From assembly GCF_900114015.1 (NCBI RefSeq), contig NZ_FORN01000041.1, forward strand, positions 1-54,037: a stretch of DNA of 54,037 nt. The letters run 5' to 3'. Each line of letters opens with the position of its first letter. The stretch's first letter is position 1. The notes beneath the pieces were generated by a model. That model saw only the letters and a program-made list of their open reading frames with translations. It did not search any database and was not told where the DNA came from. Source of the DNA: Caulobacter sp. UNC279MFTsu5.1. Lineage in GTDB: Bacteria > Pseudomonadota > Alphaproteobacteria > Caulobacterales > Caulobacteraceae. The position numbers were made by a program, and so were the translations under genes. Shown piece after piece: positions 24,357 through 32,901 of this stretch.

Positions 24357-25931
24357 ATGGCCGCCCAGGACTCCCCCGCCGCCGATGGCGCCGCTCCAGC
24401 CGGGCCAGCGCCGCTGACCGGCACGATGCTGGCGGTCACCTCGATCGCCCTGGCGCTGGGCACCTTCATGCAGGTGCTCGACAGCACCATCGCCAACGTC
24501 TCGATCCCGACCATCGCCGGCAATCTGGGCGTCAGCACCAGCCAGGGCACCTGGGTGATCACCTCGTTCGCCGTGGCCAACGGCGTCTCGGTGCCGCTGA
24601 CCGGCTGGCTGATGGGCCGCTACGGCGTGGTCAAGACCTTCATCGTCTCGGTGCTGTTGTTCACCCTGGCCTCGTTCCTGTGCGGGATTTCCTGGAACCT
24701 GCCGTCGCTGATCGGCTTCCGCATCCTGCAGGGCCTGGTCTCGGGTCCGATGATCCCGGGTTCGCAGGCCCTGCTGATCATGATCTTCCCGCCCAATAAG
24801 CGGGGCACGGCCCTAGCCATTTGGTCGATGACCACCCTGGTGGCGCCGATCTGCGGGCCGATCCTGGGCGGCTACATCTCCGACAACCTGGCCTGGCCCT
24901 GGATCTTCCTGATCAACGTGCCGGTCGGCCTGATCTGCGCCTTCCTGTGTTGGCGCGGCATGAGCAACCGCGAGACCCCGACGCGCAAGGTCCCGATCGA
25001 CACCACCGGCTTCATGCTGCTGCTGGTCTGGGTGGGAGCCCTGCAGGTGATGCTCGACACCGGCAAGGACGTCGACTGGTTCAATTCGCCGGCCATTGTC
25101 GTCGAAACCCTGGTGGCTATCGTCGGCTTCATCGCCTGGCTGATCTGGGAGCTGAACGAAAAGCACCCGATCGTCGACCTGTCGCTGTTCAAGTCGCGAA
25201 ACTTCGCCCTGGGCACCGTGGCCCTGTGCCTGGGCTATGCGGTGTTCTTCGGCAGCAACCTGCTGCAGCCGCTGTGGCTGCAGACCCGGATGGGCTACAT
25301 CGCCACCTGGGCTGGGCTGGTGGCGGCGCCGAGCGGCGTGGTCGCCGTGATCCTGACCCCGTTCGCCGCCCGCCTGATGCAGAAGGTCGACGCCCGCTGG
25401 ACCGCCACCCTGTCGATGGCCGCCTTCGCGCTGTCGTTCTACATGCGCTCGGGCTTCACCCCGGACGTCGACTTCAAGGCCCTGGTCTGGCCGATGCTGG
25501 TGCAGGGCGTGGCGATGAGCACCTTCTTCATCTCGATGGTGACCATTTCGCTGAACGGCGTGCCGCCTCACCAACTGCCGTCGGCCTCGGGCCTGTCGAA
25601 CTTCTCGCGGATCACCGCCGGCAGCTTCGCCGCCTCCCTGACCACCACGATCTGGGACCGCAGCGAGGCCCTGCACCAGACCCGGCTGGCCGAGACCATG
25701 GCCTCCAACGACCCAGCCTGGCTGCAGGCGGTGGAGCGCATGCAGGCGGCGGGTCTGAGCCACGCCCAGGCGGTCGGCGCGGCCACCGGCCAGGTCGTCA
25801 ACCAGGCCTATTTGCTGGCCACCGTTGACTTCTTCCGCGCCTCGGCCTGGCTGACGGTGCTGCTGATCCCCTGCATCTGGCTGACCAACAAGGCGATGAG
25901 CGGCGGCGGCGCGCCTCCGGCGGCGGACTAG
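24357..25931 (+). CDS. emrB: DHA2-family MFS drug transporter (EmrB/QacA)
   Basis: The 524-aa protein has 14 predicted membrane helices. Family motifs include LDSTIANVSIPTIAGNLG (helix 1 motif D1-type), WVITSFAVANGVSVPLTGWL, RILQGLVSGPMIPGSQ and the motif C segment GPILGGYISDNLAWPWIFLINVP. It is a proton-driven exporter for hydrophobic drugs or detergents working with EmrA and NodT. It lies 30 bp downstream of emrA and closes the operon. A 7-bp-arm inverted repeat at 25959-25980 may end transcription. Confidence 0.95.
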   Translation: MAAQDSPAADGAAPAGPAPLTGTMLAVTSIALALGTFMQVLDSTIANVSIPTIAGNLGVSTSQGTWVITSFAVANGVSVPLTGWLMGRYGVVKTFIVSVLLFTLASFLCGISWNLPSLIGFRILQGLVSGPMIPGSQALLIMIFPPNKRGTALAIWSMTTLVAPICGPILGGYISDNLAWPWIFLINVPVGLICAFLCWRGMSNRETPTRKVPIDTTGFMLLLVWVGALQVMLDTGKDVDWFNSPAIVVETLVAIVGFIAWLIWELNEKHPIVDLSLFKSRNFALGTVALCLGYAVFFGSNLLQPLWLQTRMGYIATWAGLVAAPSGVVAVILTPFAARLMQKVDARWTATLSMAAFALSFYMRSGFTPDVDFKALVWPMLVQGVAMSTFFISMVTISLNGVPPHQLPSASGLSNFSRITAGSFAASLTTTIWDRSEALHQTRLAETMASNDPAWLQAVERMQAAGLSHAQAVGAATGQVVNQAYLLATVDFFRASAWLTVLLIPCIWLTNKAMSGGGAPPAAD

Positions 25932-25958
25932 CCGGCGGAGCCCTACCTTTCCGGCACG

Positions 25959-25980
25959 ACGGCGCTTAGGATGGCGCCGT
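25959..25980. promoter_or_regulatory. Inverted repeat between emrB and the FadR gene
   Basis: ACGGCGC (25959-25965) and GCGCCGT (25974-25980) are perfect arms around TTAGGATG. It lies 20 bp before the FadR-type gene. It may be a weak terminator of the efflux operon or an operator for the regulator. Confidence 0.35.
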
Positions 25981-25999
25981 CGAAAGGGTTGAGACGAAG

Positions 26000-26773
26000 A
26001 TGACGACGACGGCGGCCGCCAATCCCCTGCGCCTCTACCAGCGGGTGGCCGCGGACATCGGCCAGGCCATCGCCGACGGCCGCCACCAGCCGGGCCAGCG
26101 CCTGGCTTCCGAGCGCGACTTGGCCGAGGCGTTCGGCGTCAGCCGCCCGACCATCCGCCGGGCCGTCATCGCCCTGGAGATGCGCGGCCTGCTGGAAGCC
26201 CGCCAGGGCTCGGGCGTCTATGTCCGCGCCGGAGGCCAAGCCGCCCCACCGCCGCGCGACCTGGACATCGGGGCCTTCGACCAGGCCGAGGCCCGCCGCC
26301 TGTTCGAGGGCGAGGCCGCCGCCCTGGCCGCCACCCTGATCACCGACGAGGAGCTGGCCTATCTCGAGACCCTGGTCGCCGAGATGAACAGCGAGAAGTC
26401 GACCAAGGAACAGTCCGAACTGGCCGACCGCCAGTTCCACATCACCATCGCCCAGGCCACCCGCAACAGCGCCATCGTCCGCGTGGTCGAGAACACCTGG
26501 GACCTGCGCTACAAGTCGCGCCTGTGCATGCAGATGCTGGAAAAAGCCCGGCACGTGCGCAAGCGGCCGCTGAACGACGAGCACCAGGACATCATCGAGT
26601 CCCTGCGCACCCGCGACCCCAAGGCCGCCCGCGCCGCCATGCAGACCCATCTGGGCGGGCTGATCGAGAACCTGCTACTGACCGCCGAGCTGGAGGCCAT
26701 GGAGCAGACCCGCGAACGCCTGGCCATCAAGCGCGAAGAAATCGCGCTGCGGGCGGCCAGCGCGGCGAAGTAA
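26000..26773 (+). CDS. GntR-family regulator, FadR subfamily (paralogue 1)
   Basis: The 257-aa protein has a GntR winged helix (about residues 8-75; RLASERDLAEAFGVSRPTIRRAVIALE in part, then QGSGVYV) and an FCD ligand domain (about 90-245; EARRLFEGEAAALAA, ADRQFHITIAQATRN, HQDIIESLRTRDPKAARAAMQTHL) with His and Asp positions typical of metal-binding FCD proteins. It is closely similar to the regulator at 34130-34891 inside the pectin cluster, so it may sense a uronate-type ligand. It lies just after emrB but is probably unrelated to efflux. Confidence 0.93.
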   Translation: MTTTAAANPLRLYQRVAADIGQAIADGRHQPGQRLASERDLAEAFGVSRPTIRRAVIALEMRGLLEARQGSGVYVRAGGQAAPPPRDLDIGAFDQAEARRLFEGEAAALAATLITDEELAYLETLVAEMNSEKSTKEQSELADRQFHITIAQATRNSAIVRVVENTWDLRYKSRLCMQMLEKARHVRKRPLNDEHQDIIESLRTRDPKAARAAMQTHLGGLIENLLLTAELEAMEQTRERLAIKREEIALRAASAAK

Positions 26774-26798
26774 CGCGCGTCCCTACCGAAACCGCGTC

Positions 26799-26925
26799 CA
26801 TCATTGTCCTCCCGGAAAGCGCGTCGCGCTTGTCCGGGATCCAGGTGAACCGCACCGCGTCAGCCTAGTCCCCTGGTTCCCGGACAGCCTCTGCGAGGCT
26901 TCCGGGATGACAACCTGTTCTGGCC
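26799..26925. repeat. Possible degenerate copy of the MITE-like element
   Basis: The left part (CATTGTCCTCCCGGA) and right part (TCCGGGATGACAACCTG then TTCTGGCC) face each other as an imperfect inverted repeat. The right part resembles the right end of the element at 16424-16561 (CCGGGATGACAGCCG then TTTTTGGCC). It fills the space between two convergent genes and could act as a terminator. Confidence 0.45.
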
Positions 26926-29163
26926 TTAGCCTGCCGGCCGATCCGCCGCGGGGGCCGCCGGCGCGGCGGGCGCGGCAGGGACCGCGATGACCGGAGCGGC
27001 GGGCGGGGCGTCGGAAGCCGGCGCCGCGGCGTCGGCCGGCGACGGGACCTCGCCGTTGGGCGGAACCGCGCCCTCCACCGGCGTTCCGTCGGGGTTCAGC
27101 AACAGCGTCGGGTCCTCGGCCGCCGAAACGGCGTCGTCGCCTTCGGGTTCGGCCGCCCTGGGGGCGTCACGGTTCACGGCGTAGGTGGCCACGCTCTTCC
27201 AGATCTTGGCGGGCAACCCGCCGCCGACCACGCCGTTCATGGGGCTGTTGTCGTCGTTGCCCACCCAGACCCCGATCACTAGGTCGCCGACATAGCCGAC
27301 GAACAGGGCGTCGCGGGAATCCTGGCTGGTGCCGGTCTTGCCGAACGCGCCGGGGATCGCCGCCTCGATCCCGGTGCCGCGCTGAGTGGCCGAGCGCAGC
27401 AGGTCGCGCATGCTGGCCAGTTCAGCCTTGGTCAGTGGGTGGACGTTGGCGGGCTTCTTCCAGTCGGCCAGGCCGTGCGGGATGATCGGCGCCTCGCCGG
27501 CGTCAATGGCCGCATAGGCCGCCGTCAGCCGCACCAGGCTCATCGGACCCGTGCCCAGGGCCAGGGTCAGGTCGTCCGGAATCGGGTCGGTGATCCCCAG
27601 GTCGCGCGCCGTCTTGACGATCGGGTCGCGCCCGATGTCGTGGGCCAGGCGCACGGCCGCCACGTTGGACGAAGCGGCGAAGGCGGTGATCAGCGGCACC
27701 TCGCGGCCGGCGTACTTGCCCTCGTGGTTCTTGGGCGTCCAGCCGCTGACCTGGACCGGCGCGTCGAGGATCGGGCTGGTCGGGGTCATGCCCTGGCGGA
27801 TAGCCGCCAGATACACGAACAGCTTGAAGGCCGAGCCCGGCGGGCGCTGGGCGTCGGCGCGGTTGAACTGGCTGACCTTGTAGTCGCGGCCGCCGACCAT
27901 GGCGACGATCCGGCCGTCGGTGCGCATGGCCACGATCGCGCCCTGGGTGACGTTCAGCGCCTTGCCGTCGCGGGCGATGGCCTGGTCGAGGATCTTCTCG
28001 GCCTGGGCCTGCAGGCGGGGGTCCAGCGTCGTGCGCACCACCGTCTCGCCATAGGTGTTCTCGAACACCGCCTTGGCCTGGGGGAACACCCAGTCGGCGA
28101 AGTAGGAGCCCGTGGGCAGCTTCGAGCGCCCCGCCTGGACATGGACCTCCTGGACCGCGCGGGTCGCCTGGGCCTGGGTGATCACCCCGGTGTCGACCAT
28201 CGCGCCCAGCACGGTCTTCATCCGCGTCTTGGCGCCGTCGAAGTTCTCGGTGGGCGCCCAGCGGGACGGGGCCTTGACCAGGCCCGCCAGCATCGCCGCC
28301 TCGCCGACCGTCAGCTGCTCGGGAGCCTTGTCGAAATAGTGCCGCGAGGCCGCGCCCAGGCCGAACGTGCCGTCGCCGAAATAGACCGACGACAGGTAGC
28401 GCGACAGGATCTCGTCCTTGGACAGGCGGGCGTCCAGATAAAGAGCGATCAGCACCTCCTGGATCTTGCGCCGGAAGGTGCGTTTGTTGGACAGGAAGGC
28501 GTTCTTGGCCAGCTGCTGGGTGATGGTCGAGCCGCCCTCGGACACCCCGCCCGCCTTGGCGTTGGCGCCCACGGCCCGCAGGATCGCCTTCGGATCCACG
28601 CCGACATGCTTGTAGAACCGCCGGTCCTCGATGGCGATGAAGGCCCCGGGGACGTAGGCGGGCAGCTTGGCGACGTCGACCGGCGCTTCCTTGTAGGACC
28701 CGCGACGGGCGATCGGCGAGCCGTCGGCGGCCACGATCACCAGGGTCGGGTTGGCCAGGGGCTCCAGCGCCCGGCCCAGCGGCAGGGACCACAGCAGCGA
28801 GGCGATGATCGCGATCACCACCGCCACGGTCGCAACCGCGCCGATCTGCCAGGGCCGGCGCTTCCAGATCGGCCGCTTGGTCGGCGGCGGCGCGGACGGC
28901 GGTTCGGCGGTTTCCGCGGCGGGCGGGTCGGCGGCCTCGGCCGGTTCGGCGGCGGGTGAAGCCGCTTCCGGACGTTCTGGCGCGATCGGATCGGGGATCT
29001 CTGCGTCGGCCGCGATCCGCCCAGCCGGTTGACCGGTGGCGAGGGAGGCCCTGGTCCTGCGGGCCTTTCGCTTGGGCGTCACCGCCTCGATCGCTTCGGC
29101 GGCCTCGTCCTCGACCTTGGTCGGCGGATCGATGGGTTCGCGGTCGTCGGCGGCGTCGGACAT
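26926..29163 (-). CDS. Class A penicillin-binding protein (PBP1A-type)
   Basis: The 745-aa protein polymerises and cross-links peptidoglycan. A cytoplasmic Pro/Ala/Glu-rich N-terminus (about residues 1-100) leads to one membrane helix (IGAVATVAVVIAIIASLLW). The glycosyltransferase GT51 domain (about 140-320) shows AIEDRRFYKHVGVD with the catalytic Glu, and GGSTITQQLAKN. The transpeptidase domain (about 385-640) shows SAFK (SXXK), SSN (SXN) and GKTGTS (KTG). The C-terminal tail is rich in Pro and Ala and probably disordered. It is a stand-alone gene, convergent with the FadR regulator and downstream of the TonB receptor. Confidence 0.96.
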   Translation of the reverse strand: MSDAADDREPIDPPTKVEDEAAEAIEAVTPKRKARRTRASLATGQPAGRIAADAEIPDPIAPERPEAASPAAEPAEAADPPAAETAEPPSAPPPTKRPIWKRRPWQIGAVATVAVVIAIIASLLWSLPLGRALEPLANPTLVIVAADGSPIARRGSYKEAPVDVAKLPAYVPGAFIAIEDRRFYKHVGVDPKAILRAVGANAKAGGVSEGGSTITQQLAKNAFLSNKRTFRRKIQEVLIALYLDARLSKDEILSRYLSSVYFGDGTFGLGAASRHYFDKAPEQLTVGEAAMLAGLVKAPSRWAPTENFDGAKTRMKTVLGAMVDTGVITQAQATRAVQEVHVQAGRSKLPTGSYFADWVFPQAKAVFENTYGETVVRTTLDPRLQAQAEKILDQAIARDGKALNVTQGAIVAMRTDGRIVAMVGGRDYKVSQFNRADAQRPPGSAFKLFVYLAAIRQGMTPTSPILDAPVQVSGWTPKNHEGKYAGREVPLITAFAASSNVAAVRLAHDIGRDPIVKTARDLGITDPIPDDLTLALGTGPMSLVRLTAAYAAIDAGEAPIIPHGLADWKKPANVHPLTKAELASMRDLLRSATQRGTGIEAAIPGAFGKTGTSQDSRDALFVGYVGDLVIGVWVGNDDNSPMNGVVGGGLPAKIWKSVATYAVNRDAPRAAEPEGDDAVSAAEDPTLLLNPDGTPVEGAVPPNGEVPSPADAAAPASDAPPAAPVIAVPAAPAAPAAPAADRPAG

Positions 29164-29257
29164 TCGGGTCGCACTCGTTCGGGCGAAAGTTCGTCAGGAA
29201 GAGCGCGGCACATAGCACAGGCGATCCGTCCAGCGGATGCCCCCGCGTCCCATGGCG

Positions 29258-29292
29258 CAAAAAATTGGCCGGCCCCGGGGACAGGGCCGGCC
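29258..29292 (-). terminator. Rho-independent terminator after the TonB receptor gene
   Basis: Read on the minus strand, GGCCGGCCC (29292-29284) pairs with GGGCCGGCC (29275-29267) and is followed by AATTTTTTG. It lies about 28 bp beyond the receptor stop and separates it from the PBP gene. Confidence 0.85.
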
Positions 29293-29319
29293 GACAGCGG
29301 AGGGACCGGTTCGGGAGAT

Positions 29320-31713
29320 CTAGAAATTCACGTCCAGGCGCGCGCCGAAGTAGCGGAACGCGTCGCGGCCCGGGAACCAGGTCTTGCCCTGGGCCGTCGG
29401 GATGGCCGGATTGCTGTAGCCCGACGTGCCGTTGCCCAGGCCCTGGGCGTAGCGTTTGTCGAACAGGTTGTTGGCGAAGGCGGTCAGCTTGTACTTGCCG
29501 TCCCGGTCGGCGATCCCGACGGTCAGGTCGGTGACGCCGTAGGCCTTCTGGACCGTGCGCGGGTCCTGGCTGAGCGCGAAGTTGATGTCGTCCTGCCAGC
29601 GGACCGTGGCCCCGACGAAGGCCTTGAACGGCACATCGTCGGGCAGGTCGATATCGTACTGGCCGCCCAGGCTGAACTTGTACCTGGGGGTGTTGTTCAG
29701 GCGCTTGCCGTGCAGGTTCTGCACCCGGCCGTTGGTGCGGGGGGTGTTGTAGCAGACGCCGGGCGCGCCCACGAAGGCCGGGTCGGCGCTGACCGTGGTC
29801 GGCTGACCGCTGTAGCAGGGGCCGTTCGGGAAATCGACCACGGTGGCGTCGGTATAGGCGAAAGCGCCGTTCAGCCGGAAGTTCGAGGTGATCCGCGCCA
29901 CGGCGTCCAGCTCCAGGCCCTGGGTGCGCAGGTGGCCGACGCTGTTGAGGAAGGTCAGAAAGGTGCCGTCGGGTAGGAACGACGTCACCGAGGTCTGGAA
30001 GCCGTGATAGTCGGCCCGGAACAGGGTGGCGTTGAAATAGATCCGGCGATCCAGCAGGCTGCTCTTGATGCCCAGCTCGTAGTTCTTGGCCGTTTCGGGG
30101 GGCACCGGCATCTGGGCGGCGATGCGGGCGTCGAAGGTGCTGACCAGGTCGTAGGCCTGGCCCTTGTAGCCGGTCGAATAGGTGGCGAAGGTCATGATGT
30201 CGGGCGTCCACCTGTACTGGACGCCGATCTTGCCGGTCACGGCGTCGTCCTGGTCGGACCGGCCGAACAGTTGGTGGGTCGTGGCCGCGCCCGGCGCGGT
30301 GCTGGCGAAGATCGTCTTGTCGAAGGTGTAGCGGATCTTCTGCCGATTGATCCGCGCGCCGCCGGTCAGGCTGAGCTTGTCGGTCAGGTCGAGGGTGGCG
30401 TTGGCGTAGGCCGAATAGTTCTCGTTGGTGCTCTGCGCCAGGTAGCGGGCCAGCTGCAGCACCGGACCGCGGTTCAGGTAACGGTCCAGGTCGTTCTTGG
30501 CGTACCACAGACCGGCCACGTAGCGCAGGCGGCCTGCGCCCGGCGAGGTCAGGCGGAACTCCTGGGTCGTCGACCGGGCGTGGAAATAGCCGTTGATCAC
30601 CGCGCCGCTGTTGACGCCCGACGGGCTGGCGACCGGGAAGCCCAGCAGGAACGGCTGGTCGGTGCCGTCGATGTCCTGGAAGTCGCGCATCTTCCAGCGG
30701 TCGCGCGAGGTGATCGACGAGACGGTGTGGCCCTTCAGGATCGAGCCTTCGCCGAAGTCGTAGTCCAGGCGGGCCGTGCCGCCGAACACCTCGGAATTGC
30801 CGCCGCCGATGCGGTCGTCGGCCCGGACGAAGTGGTTGTTCTTGTCGAAGGTTATGCCGCGCAGCGTCAGGGTCGCCGGGAAGGCCGGTTCGCCCTGGTA
30901 GTTGAGGCCCGGCGTCAGCTCGGTGATCGCGCTGGCGCAGCAGCTGGAGACGTTGTGGTTGAACCGCGGCGCCAGGCTGAGCTTGAGGCTCTGGGTCGGC
31001 GTCCATTCGATCTTGGCGGTGGCGGTCAGGCCCGAGCTGCCGTTGACGTTCTTGCCCGTGGTGAGGTTCTTGAGGTTGCCGTCGTAGTCGCTCTTGGCGA
31101 CCGTCAGGCGCATGCGCACCGTGTCGTTGACCGGGCCGGTGACGGTGAAGCCGGCGCGCTTCTCGCCGTCGTCGGTGGTCAGGGCCATGGCCTTGCCGCC
31201 GAAGGTGTTGGAGGGCGCAGCGGTGACGATGTTCAGCACGCCGGCGATGGCGCTCTTGCCGAACAGGGTCGATTGCGGGCCGCGCAGCACCTCCACCCGC
31301 TCGACGTCGATCAGGTCCTTGAAGGCGGCGGCCTGGAAGCCGATCGGCACGTCGTCGATGACCACCGCGACATCCGACTCCACGGCGATGCCGTTCGAGA
31401 AGGTGCCGATGCCGCGCATCTTGATGCTGAAATTGCCCGGCTGGCTGCCGTAGTCGATCGATATCGCCGGCGACAGCTTCACCACGTCGCCCAGCTCGCG
31501 GACATTGTTGCGCTCGATCACGTCCTGGGTCAGGGCGGTCACCGACACCGGCACGTCCTGCAGGCGCTCGGCCCGCTTGGTCGAAGTGACGATGATTTCC
31601 TCCAGCTGGACCGACGGGTCCGAACTGGCCGCCTGGGCGTGGGCGGCGCTGGACGCGGCGACGGCCGCCAGCATGGCCGTGGACGCCAACAAGGTGCGTT
31701 GAATGGCTCTCAT
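29320..31713 (-). CDS. TonB-dependent receptor
   Basis: The 797-aa outer-membrane receptor starts with a signal peptide (LLASTAMLAAVAASSAAHAQ), then a TonB box-like EEIIVTSTKR, a plug domain (about residues 50-165; VPVSVTAL and VEVLRGPQSTLFGKSAIAGVLNI in part) and a 22-strand barrel ending in Phe (YFGARLDVNF). It imports a large ligand with TonB energy. It is divergent from kduI, and FadR-type palindromes lie in the shared promoter region, so its likely substrate is a pectin or rhamnogalacturonan oligosaccharide; iron-chelate uptake cannot be ruled out from sequence. A GGGAGGGA Shine-Dalgarno precedes the ATG. Confidence 0.95.
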   Translation of the reverse strand: MRAIQRTLLASTAMLAAVAASSAAHAQAASSDPSVQLEEIIVTSTKRAERLQDVPVSVTALTQDVIERNNVRELGDVVKLSPAISIDYGSQPGNFSIKMRGIGTFSNGIAVESDVAVVIDDVPIGFQAAAFKDLIDVERVEVLRGPQSTLFGKSAIAGVLNIVTAAPSNTFGGKAMALTTDDGEKRAGFTVTGPVNDTVRMRLTVAKSDYDGNLKNLTTGKNVNGSSGLTATAKIEWTPTQSLKLSLAPRFNHNVSSCCASAITELTPGLNYQGEPAFPATLTLRGITFDKNNHFVRADDRIGGGNSEVFGGTARLDYDFGEGSILKGHTVSSITSRDRWKMRDFQDIDGTDQPFLLGFPVASPSGVNSGAVINGYFHARSTTQEFRLTSPGAGRLRYVAGLWYAKNDLDRYLNRGPVLQLARYLAQSTNENYSAYANATLDLTDKLSLTGGARINRQKIRYTFDKTIFASTAPGAATTHQLFGRSDQDDAVTGKIGVQYRWTPDIMTFATYSTGYKGQAYDLVSTFDARIAAQMPVPPETAKNYELGIKSSLLDRRIYFNATLFRADYHGFQTSVTSFLPDGTFLTFLNSVGHLRTQGLELDAVARITSNFRLNGAFAYTDATVVDFPNGPCYSGQPTTVSADPAFVGAPGVCYNTPRTNGRVQNLHGKRLNNTPRYKFSLGGQYDIDLPDDVPFKAFVGATVRWQDDINFALSQDPRTVQKAYGVTDLTVGIADRDGKYKLTAFANNLFDKRYAQGLGNGTSGYSNPAIPTAQGKTWFPGRDAFRYFGARLDVNF

Positions 31714-31781
31714 GGTCTTCCCTCCCCTCGCTTCTCGCGCAGCGCCAGCCGGTTAGTCCGGTCAATTATCAGCGCCCGATC

Positions 31782-31799
31782 TGGTAAGACCAAAATTGG
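31782..31799. promoter_or_regulatory. Candidate FadR/UxuR-type operator, site 1
   Basis: TGGTAAGACCA is a palindrome with TGGT/ACCA arms (31782-31792), directly followed by CCAAAATTGG (31790-31799) with CCAA/TTGG arms. The site lies about 70 bp before the TonB receptor start. It resembles the UxuR/ExuR consensus core TTGGTATACCAA. Confidence 0.55.
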
Positions 31800-31959
31800 C
31801 CAGCGGCATGATAAATTGTCAAGTAGGTAGAGATATCGGCGTGATTTCTATCTAACATACTGAAATAATAAAACTTTCAACGCGTGCAGCAACGCGGCGA
31901 CGATGACACCTTTACGCAGGACGCCGAAATATGGTCATTTAGCCTTGCGACTGAACGAC

Positions 31960-31978
31960 AAATTGGTAATGCCAAATT
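31960..31978. promoter_or_regulatory. Candidate FadR/UxuR-type operator, site 2
   Basis: AAATTGGTAATGCCAAATT is an imperfect palindrome close to the UxuR/ExuR consensus (AAATTGGTATACCAATTT). It lies 21 bp before the kduI start. The 286-bp region between receptor and kduI is unusually AT-rich for this genome (for example around 31840-31880) and is otherwise without a gene. Confidence 0.6.
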
Positions 31979-31999
31979 GGCCGCAAGAACGAGGGGCGA

Positions 32000-32854
32000 A
32001 TGATCCGCACATCATCACGGACCAAGATGGCGATCCGCCCGAGCACCGATCGCGCCGGCCTGCGCCGGATGACCGCCCAGGACATCCGCGACGCCTTTGT
32101 GATCGACGACCTGTTCCAGCCCGGCGAGGTCGCGATGACCTATGTCGAGGTCGACCGCGCCGTGGTCGGCTCGGCCGCGCCCCTGGCCGTCCCCCTGCCC
32201 CTGCCCGCCGACCGCCGCCTGGCCTCGGCCTATTTCTGCGAGCGTCGCGAACTGGGCGTGATCAATATCGGCGGCCCCGGCTGGGTCGAGCTGGACGGCG
32301 CTCGCCACGACCTGGACAACCTGGACAGCCTCTATGTCGGTCGCGGCGTCCGGGCCGTGACCTTCGCCAGCGCCGCGATCGACGCGCCGGCCAGGTTCTA
32401 CTTCGTCAGCTACCCGGCCCACGCCGCCCATCCCAGCCGACGGGTGCGCAAGGCCGAGGCGCGGGCGATCCAGGCCGGCGCCCCGAAGACCGCCAACCGC
32501 CGGGTCATCCGCCAGAGCATCCGCCCCGGCCTCGTCGAGACCTGCCAGCTGGTCATGGGCTTCACCGAGCTGGAGACCGGCAGCGTCTGGAACACCATGC
32601 CGCCCCACACCCACGGGCGGCGCAGCGAGATCTACATGTATTTCGACGTCGCCCCGGCCCGGGTGATGCACATCATGGGCGAGCCGTCCGATCCCCGGAC
32701 GGTGTTCATGGACGACGGCGAGGCGGTGTTCTCGCCCAGCTGGTCGATGCATAGCGGGGTCGGCACGGCGGACTACCGCTTCGTCTGGTCGATGGGCGGC
32801 GAGAACCTGGACTTCGACGACATGGACCACCTGACCCTGGCCGACCTCCGCTAG
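32000..32854 (+). CDS. kduI: 5-keto-4-deoxyuronate isomerase (KduI)
   Basis: The 284-aa enzyme converts 4-deoxy-L-threo-5-hexosulose uronate, the product of unsaturated galacturonate, towards 2-keto-3-deoxygluconate. It is a cupin-type protein of the usual length (about 278 aa). Conserved segments are FCERRELGVINIGGPG, YVGRGVRAVTF, NTMPPHTHGRRSEIYMYFD (metal-binding His and Glu) and SPSWSMHSGVGTADYRFVW with the last His ligand. It is the first gene of a pectin operon. The ATG at 32000 follows GAGGGG; an in-frame ATG at 32027 is an alternative. Confidence 0.95.
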   Translation: MIRTSSRTKMAIRPSTDRAGLRRMTAQDIRDAFVIDDLFQPGEVAMTYVEVDRAVVGSAAPLAVPLPLPADRRLASAYFCERRELGVINIGGPGWVELDGARHDLDNLDSLYVGRGVRAVTFASAAIDAPARFYFVSYPAHAAHPSRRVRKAEARAIQAGAPKTANRRVIRQSIRPGLVETCQLVMGFTELETGSVWNTMPPHTHGRRSEIYMYFDVAPARVMHIMGEPSDPRTVFMDDGEAVFSPSWSMHSGVGTADYRFVWSMGGENLDFDDMDHLTLADLR

Positions 32855-32901
32855 AGCTCGGACGGACAGACAGGAACAAGATCACTTAGGGAGACCAGAC
32901 G

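Noticed and set aside
27503..31765. Open frame of 1420 codons on the minus strand
   Set aside because: It runs out of frame through the PBP and TonB receptor genes; the true genes on the same strand have full domain signatures. The frame is open only because of high GC content.
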